A stretch of DNA of 64,000 bases from Oscillospiraceae bacterium (GCA_020025675.1 JAHHRS010000001.1:11193-75192), one strand, 5' to 3'. Positions 34,222 through 43,228 are shown, numbered from the stretch's first letter. Made by a program: numbers and translations. The notes: generated from the sequence alone by a model not told the origin.

Positions 34222-35092
34222 AAAAAGCTTTGACGGCTTTACGGTTTTGGACGGGCTGAACCTTAAAGCACCCAAAGGCACGGTTTACGGATTTGTAGGC
34301 CCCAACGGGGCGGGAAAAACCACAGCCATTCGGCACATGGTTGGAATTTATCGCCAGGACAGCGGTGAAGTTTTGCTTGATGGCAAACCGCTGTATGAAA
34401 ACCCGGAGCTTAAAAGCCGCATTTCATATATTCCCGACGATGTATATTATTTCCCTCAGGCCAGTATTGCAGACATGAAGGATTATTACAGGAAAATATA
34501 TCCGAACTTTGACCCCAAGCGTTATAAGGAGCTGGGGGAAATTTTTAATTTGGACGATAAGCGGAGAATGAGGAAACTCTCCAAAGGCATGAAGAAGCAG
34601 GCGGCTTTCTGGATAGCCATTTCCCTTAGACCTGATGTGGTTATTATGGACGAACCGGTAGACGGCCTTGACCCTGTAATGAGGCGTCAGGTGTGGAGTA
34701 TTCTGCTTTCAGATGTTGCAGAGAGGGGAACTACGGTTCTTGTGTCCTCCCACAATCTCAGAGAGCTGGAGGATGTTTGCGACTATGTAGGTATAATGAA
34801 CCACGGGAAAATGATAGTGGAGCGGGGGCTTTCAGAGTTACAGGACAGCCTTGTTAAAATACAGCTTGCATTGCCGGACGGAGAAAAATTACCGGCAGGA
34901 CTGGAAATTGTTCATCATTCTGCAACCGGAAGATTACAACAGCTTATTCTGAGGGGCAATGCAGAGGAACTTACCCAGCGCCTTTCTGCCGCTCACCCGC
35001 TTTTTACGGACGTGTTACCTCTTACATTGGAGGAAATTTTTATTTATGAGCTTGGAGGCGCTGAAAGTGAAATCAAAGACGCCATTATTTAA
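34199..35092 (+). CDS. ABC transporter ATP-binding protein (YtrB-like)
   Basis: This 297-residue nucleotide-binding subunit has Walker A 'GPNGAGKTT' (about residues 35-43), signature motif 'LSKGMKKQA', Walker B 'DVVIMDEPVDGLDP' and the H-loop 'VLVSSHN'. A C-terminal regulatory extension of about 80 residues is typical of drug or peptide exporters of the YtrB/BcrA type. Its ATG lies within the end of gntR with a GGGGGA site 8 nt upstream, and the permease start overlaps its own 3' end, so all three genes are coupled. The substrate cannot be read from sequence. Confidence 0.93.
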   Translation: MIELRELRKSFDGFTVLDGLNLKAPKGTVYGFVGPNGAGKTTAIRHMVGIYRQDSGEVLLDGKPLYENPELKSRISYIPDDVYYFPQASIADMKDYYRKIYPNFDPKRYKELGEIFNLDDKRRMRKLSKGMKKQAAFWIAISLRPDVVIMDEPVDGLDPVMRRQVWSILLSDVAERGTTVLVSSHNLRELEDVCDYVGIMNHGKMIVERGLSELQDSLVKIQLALPDGEKLPAGLEIVHHSATGRLQQLILRGNAEELTQRLSAAHPLFTDVLPLTLEEIFIYELGGAESEIKDAII

Positions 35093-36878
35093 TATAAGTA
35101 TTATCTTAAACCTTCTCCAACGCTTTTGGCCGGTTTGGACTGCTTATTTTGTACTCATTGTATTTCAGCTGCCCGTGAATGTGTACAACCAGCTTGAGAC
35201 TGCTAACTATTTAAACCAGTCAGCGGATTTTTTTGCTATAAGCAGCGGCTATGAAACAATGCAGCTCTCATTTATTTTCAGCATTGTATCCGTTATGTCA
35301 GTGTTTTCTCATCTTTATTCTGCCCGCAGCTGCGGTATGGTGTGCGCTCTGCCCATAAAGAGAGAAACCATGTTTTTAAGCTGTGCCTTTACGGGCATTA
35401 TGCCTATGCTTCTATCAGACATTGTGGTTTTTGCAGTAAGCGCTGTTATGGGGGTAGCCAATGTAAAATATCTGCTTTTGTGGCTTGGTATTACTGTTAT
35501 GGGCAATATGGTTTTCTATGGCATGGCACTTTTTTGCGCCTGCCTTACAGGCAGTATAGCCATACTGCCGCTGTTATACCTTGTCCTGAATTTTACCGGT
35601 TCAGTTGTTCAAAACTGTTCTAAATTTATCTTCAGCAGATTCGTTTACGGCATGAGAAGCCTTGGCGGAAATTTTCTCGGATACCTTACCCCTATACGGG
35701 TTCTTGGCAGACACCTTCTTGTAAATGAAGATGCTCAGGGCGTAATTAAGGTAGCAGGTATAGGCTATCTGGGTGTTTACTGCGCTGTGGGTATTGCACT
35801 TTCTTTGGCAGCTCTTCTTATATATAAAAGGCGGAACATGGAGACTGCCGGGGATATTGTGGCGGTAAAATCATTAAAACCCATATTCAAATACTGCATG
35901 ACATTCGGAACGGCACTGGTTCTGGCGGAACTTGTGTGCAGTATGCTGCCGCCATCTGTTTTCAGAGGTACAGGTGCTGCCGTAGTAATTATGCTCCTTA
36001 TGCTCCTGGGAGCTGCCGTGGGATGGTATGGAGCCGAAATGCTGATGCAGAAATCCTTTTACGTTTTTAAATCAAAATTTAAAGGTCTTATTGTGTCATG
36101 TGCCGTAATTGCGGCTGTTGTAACGGGGGCGGAATTTAATCTGTTCGGGTTTGAAAACCGCATTCCGGAACCCGAAAACATAAAATCCGTAAATCTGGAT
36201 TATTATAATATACAGGAGCCGGAAAACATAGAGAGGGTTTTGCAGCTGCATAAAAGCCTTATTCTCAGTAAAAAAGACAACGAACAATTAAAAAATCCAA
36301 ATACTGTTATTGGAATTCATTATTTTATGAATAATGGCAGGGAACTTGTAAGAGAATACAGCATAGGGGGACGTTCGGATCAGTTCGATATACCAGGCAG
36401 CAACATGAACCGCTATTATGAAATTATAAACAGTCCCGAAGTTATTAAACTGCGTTATCTTCCCAAAACTCCGGTAACAGAGGATAATATAAGCTACTGT
36501 GAAATTTACGAGAATTCCCAGTATAGCTACAACCAGGGCAATGAACCGCCTCAAAGCCTCACCCTGACAGCAAGGCAGGCCCATCAGCTCTTTTATGACT
36601 GCATCCTCCCCGATATGGAAGAGGGACTTATCGGACGGGAGTATCCCGGTGACGAGGGAATCTATAACGAAAACTTGACAAACTTCAGAATTCAGATACA
36701 GCTACACAGAAAAATTGAAGATGAAAACGGAAATCCTGTGGATACATTTTGGGATGGATTTTTCTGTGCCTTAGACGCTTCAGCCAAACGCACTATTAAG
36801 TGGCTGAATGAAAATACGGAACTTAAAGTCAGAACCTTGAAGGGGCCGCCGGTGGACGAATTTGCGACAGGCAGTTAA
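35067..36878 (+). CDS. ABC transporter permease with large C-terminal extracytoplasmic domain
   Basis: This 603-residue membrane subunit belongs with the preceding ATPase. It opens with the short basic 'MKSKTPLFNISIILNLLQRFWP', then about seven hydrophobic helices across residues 20-340, and ends in a hydrophilic domain of about 230 residues rich in Asn, Tyr and Glu that is probably outside the membrane. I prefer the GTG at 35067, which has GGAGG 8 nt upstream and gives this N-terminus; an ATG at 35046 with a more distant site is the alternative. In YtrA-type operons such permeases export or sense envelope-active compounds. It overlaps the ATPase gene by 26 nt and is followed by a 113-bp gap. 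Confidence 0.85.
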   Translation: MKSKTPLFNISIILNLLQRFWPVWTAYFVLIVFQLPVNVYNQLETANYLNQSADFFAISSGYETMQLSFIFSIVSVMSVFSHLYSARSCGMVCALPIKRETMFLSCAFTGIMPMLLSDIVVFAVSAVMGVANVKYLLLWLGITVMGNMVFYGMALFCACLTGSIAILPLLYLVLNFTGSVVQNCSKFIFSRFVYGMRSLGGNFLGYLTPIRVLGRHLLVNEDAQGVIKVAGIGYLGVYCAVGIALSLAALLIYKRRNMETAGDIVAVKSLKPIFKYCMTFGTALVLAELVCSMLPPSVFRGTGAAVVIMLLMLLGAAVGWYGAEMLMQKSFYVFKSKFKGLIVSCAVIAAVVTGAEFNLFGFENRIPEPENIKSVNLDYYNIQEPENIERVLQLHKSLILSKKDNEQLKNPNTVIGIHYFMNNGRELVREYSIGGRSDQFDIPGSNMNRYYEIINSPEVIKLRYLPKTPVTEDNISYCEIYENSQYSYNQGNEPPQSLTLTARQAHQLFYDCILPDMEEGLIGREYPGDEGIYNENLTNFRIQIQLHRKIEDENGNPVDTFWDGFFCALDASAKRTIKWLNENTELKVRTLKGPPVDEFATGS

Positions 36879-36991
36879 CAAGATATGAAGTGATTGTTTA
36901 AAATTTCTTGTGAGTTTGTTCATTACAAGGTCATAAATTTAGATTATATTAAACCACGTAATCAAGATACCAGATGAAAGAGGTCAAAATA

Positions 36992-38449
36992 ATGAACGGG
37001 TCCGAAGAAAACATGAATAATCAGCGGGAAGCAAATTCCACCGCAAATAATTCTACGGAAACTCATGAAAATACCGGATACTCCGGCGATACAGACAGAG
37101 TAAACGGTGAATACCATTATAAAAATGGCTATACTCAGAAGATTTATTCTGATGCCCACTATGCTCCGGCAAACGAGAGTACAGTGCCTCCCAGATACTA
37201 CACTCCGCCTCAAAAACCGCCTAAAGCTCCCAAGCCTCCACGGGTGAAGGGAAACGGCGGAATGACAGGTAAGCTTATCGCAATTTGTCTGGTATGTGCT
37301 TTAATCGGCGGCGGAATTGGTGCCGCAGTTACAAGCGGGGTTCTCAGCAATAATTTCAATGCTAAAATTGCAGATGTAAATCAGACTATTGATGAACTGA
37401 AAGAATTTAACGGAAACAGTGTCTCGGCACAGCCTGTTAACAGCGCTGATAAGCGTTCTCCTTCTCAGATATATGCTCAGGCCTGCCAACAGGTGGTAGG
37501 TATAAGCTCAGAGGTAACATATATAAACTTCTTCGGGATGACAACGCCTCAGGCAGTTACAGGTTCGGGCTTTATAATTTCTGAAGACGGATATATCCTT
37601 ACAAACTATCATGTTATTGAGCTTGCCTACAAGAGTAATCAGGAAGTTACCGTTATGGTTCATGACGGAACTAAATATTCCGCTTCAATAGTGGGCGTTG
37701 AAGAATGCAACGACATTGCGGTATTAAAGATTGATGCTCAGGGCTTGAAGCCTGCTCAGTTTGGCGACAGTGACGCACTTATGGTAGGGGACAGCATTTA
37801 TGCTGTGGGCAACCCTCTGGGTGAACTGGAATTTTCCATGAGCACCGGCACTGTGAGCGCAAAAGACAGACTCATAACCACCGAGGACAAGGCAGAACCT
37901 ATAAACATGTTCCAGATTGATGCCGCCGTTAACCACGGCAACTCCGGCGGCCCCGCATACAACGATAAGGGGCAGGTAGTGGGAATTGTTACTGCAAAAT
38001 CTCAGGGTTCCGATGTTGAAGGTCTTGGATTTGCAATACCCATAAATGATGTGGTATCAATTGTTGATGATCTTATAACCAAGGGCTATGTTACAGGCAA
38101 GGCATATATGGGTGTACATCTTGACGAACGTTACAACTCAATGTTCAGCCAGTATTACAACATGCCTATCGGAGCCTATGTCCAATACGTTGAGCCCGAT
38201 GGTGCTGCCGAAAAAGCCGGTATTCAGGCCGGAGATATTATAACAAAACTGGGTGACATGGAAATACAGAACCCCACAGACCTTAAAAAGGCTGTGCGCC
38301 AGTTCTCAGCCGGTGATACTGCCGAAATAACTTTGTACAGAGCCGGTGAGAGCAAAACTCTCAGCATCACATTTGATGATCTGAAACCTTCTGAAAATAT
38401 TGCCACCCCCGCCTCAAAGAAAATAACGATTTTCGGTGAGGCATATTAA
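36992..38449 (+). CDS. HtrA/DegP-type membrane-anchored serine protease
   Basis: This 485-residue S1C protease has a disordered cytoplasmic N-terminus (1-90, ending Pro-rich), one membrane helix (about 94-115), a trypsin-like domain with His208, Asp242 and Ser319 (in 'HGNSGGP') and one PDZ domain (about 365-460, 'GAYVQYVEPDGAAEKAGIQAGD'). It degrades or refolds misfolded exported proteins at the outer membrane face. I use the ATG at 36992 because AAAGAGG lies 7 nt before it, whereas an ATG 18 nt earlier has no site. It stands alone with a terminator after it. CssRS-type control is known for such proteases in Bacillus, but no such boxes are visible here. Confidence 0.94.
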   Translation: MNGSEENMNNQREANSTANNSTETHENTGYSGDTDRVNGEYHYKNGYTQKIYSDAHYAPANESTVPPRYYTPPQKPPKAPKPPRVKGNGGMTGKLIAICLVCALIGGGIGAAVTSGVLSNNFNAKIADVNQTIDELKEFNGNSVSAQPVNSADKRSPSQIYAQACQQVVGISSEVTYINFFGMTTPQAVTGSGFIISEDGYILTNYHVIELAYKSNQEVTVMVHDGTKYSASIVGVEECNDIAVLKIDAQGLKPAQFGDSDALMVGDSIYAVGNPLGELEFSMSTGTVSAKDRLITTEDKAEPINMFQIDAAVNHGNSGGPAYNDKGQVVGIVTAKSQGSDVEGLGFAIPINDVVSIVDDLITKGYVTGKAYMGVHLDERYNSMFSQYYNMPIGAYVQYVEPDGAAEKAGIQAGDIITKLGDMEIQNPTDLKKAVRQFSAGDTAEITLYRAGESKTLSITFDDLKPSENIATPASKKITIFGEAY

Positions 38450-38499
38450 TAAGCTACTTTTCTACTCCTATAAATCCTCTCTTTTCTCCCAAAAAAACG

Positions 38500-38535
38500 A
38501 AGGACCGCGGAAATATTTCTGCGGTCCTTTGTTTT
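38500..38535 (+). terminator. htrA terminator
   Basis: The stem AGGACCGCGGAAA pairs with TTTCTGCGGTCCT (one G-T wobble) around a two-base loop and runs into TTTGTTTTG. Confidence 0.88.
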
Positions 38536-38570
38536 GCCCGAAAATAAAGGTATAAATGCAAGTTTTCCAC

Positions 38571-38599
38571 TTGATTTTTTTAGTATGGACAGGTAGAAT
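38571..38599 (+). promoter_or_regulatory. Promoter of phosphoribosyltransferase gene
   Basis: TTGATT (38571-38576), a 17-bp T-rich spacer and TAGAAT (38594-38599). A small hairpin TATGGG-6-CCCATA follows in the leader. It is not a recognisable purine riboswitch. Confidence 0.55.
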
Positions 38600-38668
38600 A
38601 CATAGAGTATGGGGTTAAATCCCATAAAAAAATTAAAAATTTGCTTATTATTCTCAGGAGGAATAAAA

Positions 38669-39223
38669 ATGACTTACGAGATGGATGTTGCCGGCCTTAA
38701 AAGGGATCTGCCCCTGTGTAAAGTTTCAGATGATCTGTACATAGGCGCTTTTGTAATGTTCGGAGATGTGGAACTCACCGTTCACTGTGCCTCGGAGCTT
38801 TTAAAGCTTGCACCCGAATATGATTACCTTATTGCCCCCGAAGCCAAGGCAATTCCACTGCTGTACGAGATGGCACGTCAGAGCGGAGCAAATAAATATT
38901 TCCTCGCCAGAAAAGGCGCTAAGGCTTATATGAGCGGCACCTTTGAGGTTAATGTTAAGTCCATCACCACCATGAGCGTACAGAAGCTTGTTATTGACAC
39001 TGCGGATGCAGAGCTTATCAAGGGCAAGCGTATGCTTATTATTGATGACGTTATTTCTACCGGTGAATCCCTCCACGCCATGGAAGAGCTGGTCACAGCG
39101 GCCGGCGGTATTGTTGCCGGTAAAATGGCGGTTCTTGCTGAGGGCGATGCACAGAAGAGACATGATATTATCTGCCTTGCGCCACTTCCCCTCTTTAATG
39201 CTGACGGAACAATAAAAGAATAA
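38669..39223 (+). CDS. Phosphoribosyltransferase family protein (adenine/xanthine PRTase-like)
   Basis: This 184-residue type I phosphoribosyltransferase has the PRPP-binding loop 'MLIIDDVISTGESL' at about residues 129-142 and a pyrophosphate loop near 'YLIAPEAKAIPLLYEMARQ'. The overall plan resembles adenine and xanthine PRTases, which salvage bases into nucleotides, but the hood region is not specific enough to name the base. CAGGAGG lies 7 nt before the ATG at 38669, which rules out a 60-nt longer form lacking a ribosome site. It is transcribed alone and convergent to tadA. Confidence 0.85.
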   Translation: MTYEMDVAGLKRDLPLCKVSDDLYIGAFVMFGDVELTVHCASELLKLAPEYDYLIAPEAKAIPLLYEMARQSGANKYFLARKGAKAYMSGTFEVNVKSITTMSVQKLVIDTADAELIKGKRMLIIDDVISTGESLHAMEELVTAAGGIVAGKMAVLAEGDAQKRHDIICLAPLPLFNADGTIKE

Positions 39224-39245
39224 AAATTAAACAACTTATGTGAAA

Positions 39246-39280
39246 AAGCGCTGGGATATTTTAATCCCGGCGCTTATCTT
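39246..39280. terminator. Bidirectional terminator between PRTase gene and tadA
   Basis: An 11-bp stem AAGCGCTGGGA / TCCCGGCGCTT with an 8-nt loop is flanked by A-run on the left and TATCTTTT on the right, so it can act on both strands. It overlaps the tadA stop codon. Confidence 0.78.
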
Positions 39281-39720
39281 TTGCCTTTAAAGAAATCTTT
39301 CATTATTTCTGAACACTCATCTTTTAGAAGCCCTGAGTAGACTGCCGGACGGTGTCCGTAAGACTCGTAAAAAAGGTCGATAACACTGCCGCAGGAGCCG
39401 GAATTTTCCTCCCGTGCTCCGAAAACCACCGTGGGTATACGGGAATTTATTATAGCCCCCGTACACATGGGGCATGGTTCTAAAGTGACATAAAGAGTAC
39501 AGCCTGTAAGACGCCAGTCACGGAGATAGCTTGACGCCTGCCTTATCGCTTCGATTTCTGCGTGGGCGGTTGCGTCGGAACATTCCTCGCGGCGGTTTCT
39601 GCCGCGGCCTATAATCTTGCCGTCCTTATCGGCTATAACGCAGCCCACAGGCACATCGCCCTTTTCTCCCGCCTCTTTTGCAAGTTTAAGGGCTTCACGC
39701 ATATAATCTTCTCTTTCCAA
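39274..39720 (-). CDS. tadA: tRNA-specific adenosine deaminase TadA
   Basis: This 148-residue cytidine-deaminase-fold enzyme converts A34 to inosine in tRNA-Arg(ACG), the substrate encoded at 2804. The zinc ligands and catalytic Glu are His53-Ala-Glu55 and Cys83/Cys86 ('PCPMC'), and the C-terminal 'VFGAREENSGSCGSV' region is TadA-like. The start is TTG at 39720 after GGATG; an internal ATG six codons on is possible but would trim a conserved helix. It lies downstream of pta with a terminator between them and so probably has its own weak promoter or read-through. Confidence 0.95.
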   Translation of the reverse strand: MEREDYMREALKLAKEAGEKGDVPVGCVIADKDGKIIGRGRNRREECSDATAHAEIEAIRQASSYLRDWRLTGCTLYVTLEPCPMCTGAIINSRIPTVVFGAREENSGSCGSVIDLFYESYGHRPAVYSGLLKDECSEIMKDFFKGKR

Positions 39721-39735
39721 GCTGTCACATCCTTA

Positions 39736-39769
39736 TAAAAAAGCGGCTCCGAGCTATGTGGGAGCCGCT
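39736..39769 (-). terminator. pta terminator
   Basis: A 9-bp stem AGCGGCTCC / GGAGCCGCT gives a T-run on the minus strand (A-run at 39737-39742). It lies about 70 bp past the pta stop. Confidence 0.85.
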
Positions 39770-39837
39770 ATAATTAAAGCAAAGCCTTTTTAGACTTAAA
39801 CAATTTACAACCTATAAAAATTTCCTGCAAAAATATA

Positions 39838-40836
39838 TTATGCAAGAGCTGCAGTGATTATTGCCATCTGGTAAACTTCCTCAGCATCGCAGCCGCGGGA
39901 GAGGTCGTTTATAGGAGCGTTCAGACCCTGAAGAATAGGACCGTAAGCGGCAAATCCGCCAAGACGCTGAGCAATTTTGTATCCGATGTTACCGGACTGA
40001 ATTTCGGGGAAAATAAAGGTGTTTGCATAGCCTGCAACCTTGCTGCCGGGGAACTTGAGCTGACCCACAACAGGGGAGACAGCTGCGTCAAACTGCATTT
40101 CGCCGTCAACTGCAAGCTCAGGATCCATTTCCTTTGCAATCTCGGTTGCATTGCGGACAAGGTCAACATTTGCGCCCTTACCGGAACCCTTGGTGGAGTA
40201 GGAGAGCATTGCAACTTTGGGGTCTACGCCGAATACCTTTGCTGTCTTTGCAGTCTCAATAGCAACCTCAGCCAGCTGAGCTGCGGCGGAAAGGGTAACG
40301 TTTCCTTCCTTATCCAGCTTGTCCTCATAGGAGATGTTAATAGCACAGTCACCCATGACCTTCATTTCGTCTCCGCGAACCATAATAAAGCAGGAGGAAA
40401 CAAGGTTTGCACCGGGCTTGGTCTTAATGAGCTGAAGAGCAGGACGAACTGTATCGGCAGTGGAGTAGGTTGCGCCGCCCAGAAGAGCGTCTGCATAGCC
40501 AAGCTTTACCAGCATGGTTCCAAAGTAGTTGCCCTTCTGGAGAGCAGCTTTGCAGTCCTCAGCGGACATTTTGCCCTTGCGGAGCTCTACCATCTTTTCT
40601 ACCATCTCGTCCATAAGATCGGAAGTGGCGGGATCTACAATGTCAAGACCCTCAATGTCAAAATTGCCTTTTGCGGCTTCTGCCTTTACAACGTCAACAT
40701 TACCTACGAGAACGGGAGTGAGGAAGCCATCTTTTTTCAGTCTTGCGGCTGCTTCAAGTATACGTGCATCGTGACCCTCGGTGAAAACTATCTTGCGGGG
40801 GTTTGCCTTGAGTACGTCAATAAGGTTTTCAAACAT
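39838..40836 (-). CDS. pta: Phosphate acetyltransferase
   Basis: This 332-residue short-form Pta interconverts acetyl-CoA and acetyl phosphate, the energy-yielding acetate route of fermentation. Family segments are visible: 'IVFTEGHDARILEAAARL' at the N-terminus, 'GGATYSTADTVRPALQLI' in the middle, and 'MLSYSTKGSGKG' with 'GQLKFPGSKVAGYANTFIFPEIQSGNIGYKIAQRL' toward the end. It lacks the N-terminal DRTGG regulatory domain of the long form. GGAGG is 8 nt before the ATG. ackA is not adjacent, which is somewhat unusual. Confidence 0.96.
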   Translation of the reverse strand: MFENLIDVLKANPRKIVFTEGHDARILEAAARLKKDGFLTPVLVGNVDVVKAEAAKGNFDIEGLDIVDPATSDLMDEMVEKMVELRKGKMSAEDCKAALQKGNYFGTMLVKLGYADALLGGATYSTADTVRPALQLIKTKPGANLVSSCFIMVRGDEMKVMGDCAINISYEDKLDKEGNVTLSAAAQLAEVAIETAKTAKVFGVDPKVAMLSYSTKGSGKGANVDLVRNATEIAKEMDPELAVDGEMQFDAAVSPVVGQLKFPGSKVAGYANTFIFPEIQSGNIGYKIAQRLGGFAAYGPILQGLNAPINDLSRGCDAEEVYQMAIITAALA

Positions 40837-40879
40837 TTAAAATACCTCCAAAAATTGGTTTTTATATGCTAACAGATAT

Positions 40880-40908
40880 ACTTTACCACCATAAAAGAAA
40901 TTTTTCAA
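40880..40908 (-). promoter_or_regulatory. pta promoter
   Basis: Read on the minus strand: TTGAAA (40908-40903), a 17-bp spacer and TAAAGT (40885-40880), about 44 bp before the pta start codon. Confidence 0.55.
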
Positions 40909-40927
40909 GAAGTTATCACATTTTGTA

Positions 40928-40956
40928 TTTACAAAAGTGCAAATCACAGCTATAAT
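40928..40956 (+). promoter_or_regulatory. Promoter of xre-lepA
   Basis: TTTACA (40928-40933), a 17-bp spacer and TATAAT (40951-40956), 32 bp before the xre start. It is divergent from the pta promoter; the two -35 elements lie about 20 bp apart. Confidence 0.65.
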
Positions 40957-40988
40957 ACAGTCTGTTATCAAAGAAAGCGGAGATATAT

Positions 40989-41300
40989 ATGGAGAGAAAT
41001 TTTCCCGAAACCCTCTCGGCGCTGCGCCGGGAAAAAAATATAAGCCAGCGTCAGGCCGCCGCTGAGCTTGGAATAAGTCAGGCGCTTTTGAGCCATTATG
41101 AAAATGGAGCCAGAGAGCCGGGTCTTAATTTTGTTTGCCGGGCCTGCGACTATTACGGCGTCACGGCTGATTATATGCTATGTCGTTCCAACGACCCGGG
41201 CGGAGAAAATATCGGCATCGCCAAAGCGTTTATAGGCCAGATCCGCAATGTGCTTGACAGAGCGGAAAGTGTACTTGACCAGATTAACGGAGAAGAATAA
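40989..41300 (+). CDS. XRE-family DNA-binding regulator
   Basis: This 103-residue protein has an N-terminal Cro/CI helix-turn-helix (residues 5-62: 'LSALRREKNISQRQAAAELGI', 'SQALLSHYENGAREPGLNFV', 'CDYYGVTADYML') and a C-terminal helix of about 35 residues that probably dimerises. Its stop TAA shares its last A with the ATG of lepA (TAATG), so the two are translationally coupled. Why a regulator should be fused in expression to lepA is unclear; it may control its own divergent promoter region with pta. AAAGCGGAG precedes the ATG. Confidence 0.88.
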   Translation: MERNFPETLSALRREKNISQRQAAAELGISQALLSHYENGAREPGLNFVCRACDYYGVTADYMLCRSNDPGGENIGIAKAFIGQIRNVLDRAESVLDQINGEE

Positions 41301-43105
41301 TGCAGGATCAGAAACACATCAGAAATTTTTCAATAATTGCCCACATTGACCACGGTAAGTCCACTCTTTCAGACCGCCTTATAGAAAAGTGCGGAGCGGT
41401 GGAGCAGCGTATAATGTCAGACCAGATTCTGGATAATATGGATTTGGAAAAGGAAAGGGGCATAACAATTAAGGCCAGAGCCGTTGGCTTGGAATACACC
41501 GCAAAAGACGGGGAGAAGTATACTCTGAACCTTATAGACACACCGGGACATGTTGACTTTAACTATGAGGTCAGCCGCTCTCTTGCAGCGTGCGAGGGTG
41601 CTGTGCTGGTGGTTGACGCTTCTCAGGGTGTTGAGGCTCAGACTCTTTCCAATACCTACCTTGCTTTGGAGAATGACCTTGAAATTCTGCCGGTGGTTAA
41701 CAAAATTGACCTTCCTGCCGCCGACCCTAAGCGGGTCAAAGAGGAAGTTGAGGAAATAATCGGCATACCCGCCATGGACGCTCCGGAGATCAGCGCAAAG
41801 ACAGGCATTAATATTGATGCTGTACTGGAAGATATTGTTCAAAACGTTCCTGCACCTTCAGGCGATCCGGACGCACCTTTAAAGGCGCTGATTTTTGACA
41901 GCCAGTACGATAACTATAAGGGCGTAATTGTCTTTATGAGAATTATGGACGGTAAAATCCGTAAGGATATGGAGCTTAAACTTATGTCCACCGGCGCCAG
42001 ATATAAGGTTCTGGAAGTAGGCCATCTGCGCCCGGTGGGGCTTGAACCCTGCGAGGAGCTTTCTGCCGGTGATGTGGGTTACTTTACAGCCAGCATTAAG
42101 AACGTTTCCGATACTCAGGTGGGCGACACCGTTACAGAGGCTGCACGTCCTGCCGAGAAAGCTCTTCCCGGCTACCGCCCTGCAAGACCTATGGTTTACT
42201 GCGGTATCTACACTGAGGACGGCTCAAAATATCCTGATCTGAGAGACGCATTGGAAAAGCTCAAATTAAACGACGCTTCACTTTCCTATGAGCCCGAAAG
42301 CTCTGCTGCCCTGGGCTTCGGTTTCCGCTGCGGATTTTTGGGTATGCTCCATATGGAGGTTATACAGGAGAGACTGGAAAGGGAGTTTAATCTGGAGCTG
42401 GTCACAACTCTGCCCTCCGTTATATACAAGGTGGTAAAGACTGACGGCAGCGAGGTTATGGTTGATAACCCCCACAATTACCCCGACACTGTCTCTATTG
42501 CTCAATCTTACGAGCCTTATGTAAAGGCATCTATTATAACTCCCAACGAATACGTTGGTAATATTATGCCTCTCTGTCAGGACAGACGCGGTGTATATAA
42601 CGGGATGCAGTACCTTGACAGCAACCTTGTTGAAATGCACTACGATATGCCCTTAAACGAAATAGTTTATGACTTTTTTGATACCCTTAAAGCCAGAACC
42701 AAGGGCTATGCTTCTCTGGATTTTGAGTTCTCGGACTATAAGGAGTCTGACCTTGTGAAAGTTGACCTTCTTATAAACGGAGATCAGGTGGATGCTCTGA
42801 GCCTTATTGCCCACAGAGAAAAAGCCTATCCCAGAGCCAGAAGGCTTTGCGAAAAGCTGAAGGAAAATATCCCCAGACAGCTTTTTGAAGTTCCTATTCA
42901 GGCCGCTATCGGCGGAAAGGTAATTGCCCGTGAGACTGTAAAAGCCATGCGTAAGGACGTGCTTGCAAAGTGCTACGGCGGCGATATTTCCAGAAAGAAA
43001 AAGCTGCTTGAAAAGCAGAAGGAAGGCAAAAAGAAGATGCGTCAGCTGGGTACTGTGCAAATACCCACAGAGGCATTCCTTGCAGTTCTTAAACTTGATG
43101 AATAA
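41300..43105 (+). CDS. lepA: Elongation factor 4 (LepA) GTPase
   Basis: This 601-residue translational GTPase assists ribosomes under stress or during biogenesis. The GTP-binding motifs are 'IDHGKSTL' (G1), 'DTPGHVDF' (G3) and 'NKIDLP' (G4), with the RGITI switch 'ERGITIKARAV'. The LepA-specific C-terminal domain ends 'KKKLLEKQKEGKKKMRQLGTVQIPTEAFLAVL', diagnostic against EF-G or TypA. The length is that of the family (about 600). It follows the XRE gene with a one-base overlap and is closed by a terminator. Confidence 0.97.
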   Translation: MQDQKHIRNFSIIAHIDHGKSTLSDRLIEKCGAVEQRIMSDQILDNMDLEKERGITIKARAVGLEYTAKDGEKYTLNLIDTPGHVDFNYEVSRSLAACEGAVLVVDASQGVEAQTLSNTYLALENDLEILPVVNKIDLPAADPKRVKEEVEEIIGIPAMDAPEISAKTGINIDAVLEDIVQNVPAPSGDPDAPLKALIFDSQYDNYKGVIVFMRIMDGKIRKDMELKLMSTGARYKVLEVGHLRPVGLEPCEELSAGDVGYFTASIKNVSDTQVGDTVTEAARPAEKALPGYRPARPMVYCGIYTEDGSKYPDLRDALEKLKLNDASLSYEPESSAALGFGFRCGFLGMLHMEVIQERLEREFNLELVTTLPSVIYKVVKTDGSEVMVDNPHNYPDTVSIAQSYEPYVKASIITPNEYVGNIMPLCQDRRGVYNGMQYLDSNLVEMHYDMPLNEIVYDFFDTLKARTKGYASLDFEFSDYKESDLVKVDLLINGDQVDALSLIAHREKAYPRARRLCEKLKENIPRQLFEVPIQAAIGGKVIARETVKAMRKDVLAKCYGGDISRKKKLLEKQKEGKKKMRQLGTVQIPTEAFLAVLKLDE

Positions 43106-43108
43106 GAG

Positions 43109-43145
43109 AAAAACCGAGGCTGTTTATCAGCTTCGGTTTTTGACT
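43109..43145 (+). terminator. lepA terminator
   Basis: A 14-bp stem AAAAACCGAGGCTG / CAGCTTCGGTTTTT (one G-T wobble) with a TTTAT loop ends in a T-run. Confidence 0.9.
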
Positions 43146-43151
43146 AAATAA

Positions 43152-43210
43152 TCTTAATAGAATCTTAAACAATTACCCCCTTTATTCTTAAACGGACTTT
43201 GATTTACAAT
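43152..43210 (+). promoter_or_regulatory. Direct-repeat boxes and promoter before the two-component pair
   Basis: Three TCTTAA units start at 43152, 43163 and 43186, that is 11 and 23 bp apart, about one and two helical turns. The first two form TTAATA-5 bp-TTAAAC, the spacing used by PhoP-like OmpR-family regulators. A TACAAT -10 hexamer lies at 43205-43210, 19 bp before the GTG start. Autoregulation by the encoded response regulator is the likely reading. Confidence 0.5.
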
Positions 43211-43228
43211 ACAGTTGAGGTGAAAAGA

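Noticed and set aside
38450..38668. Possible purine riboswitch before the phosphoribosyltransferase gene
   Set aside because: The three-way junction core and the paired loop sequences of the purine aptamer are absent; only a terminator, a promoter and a small hairpin are present.
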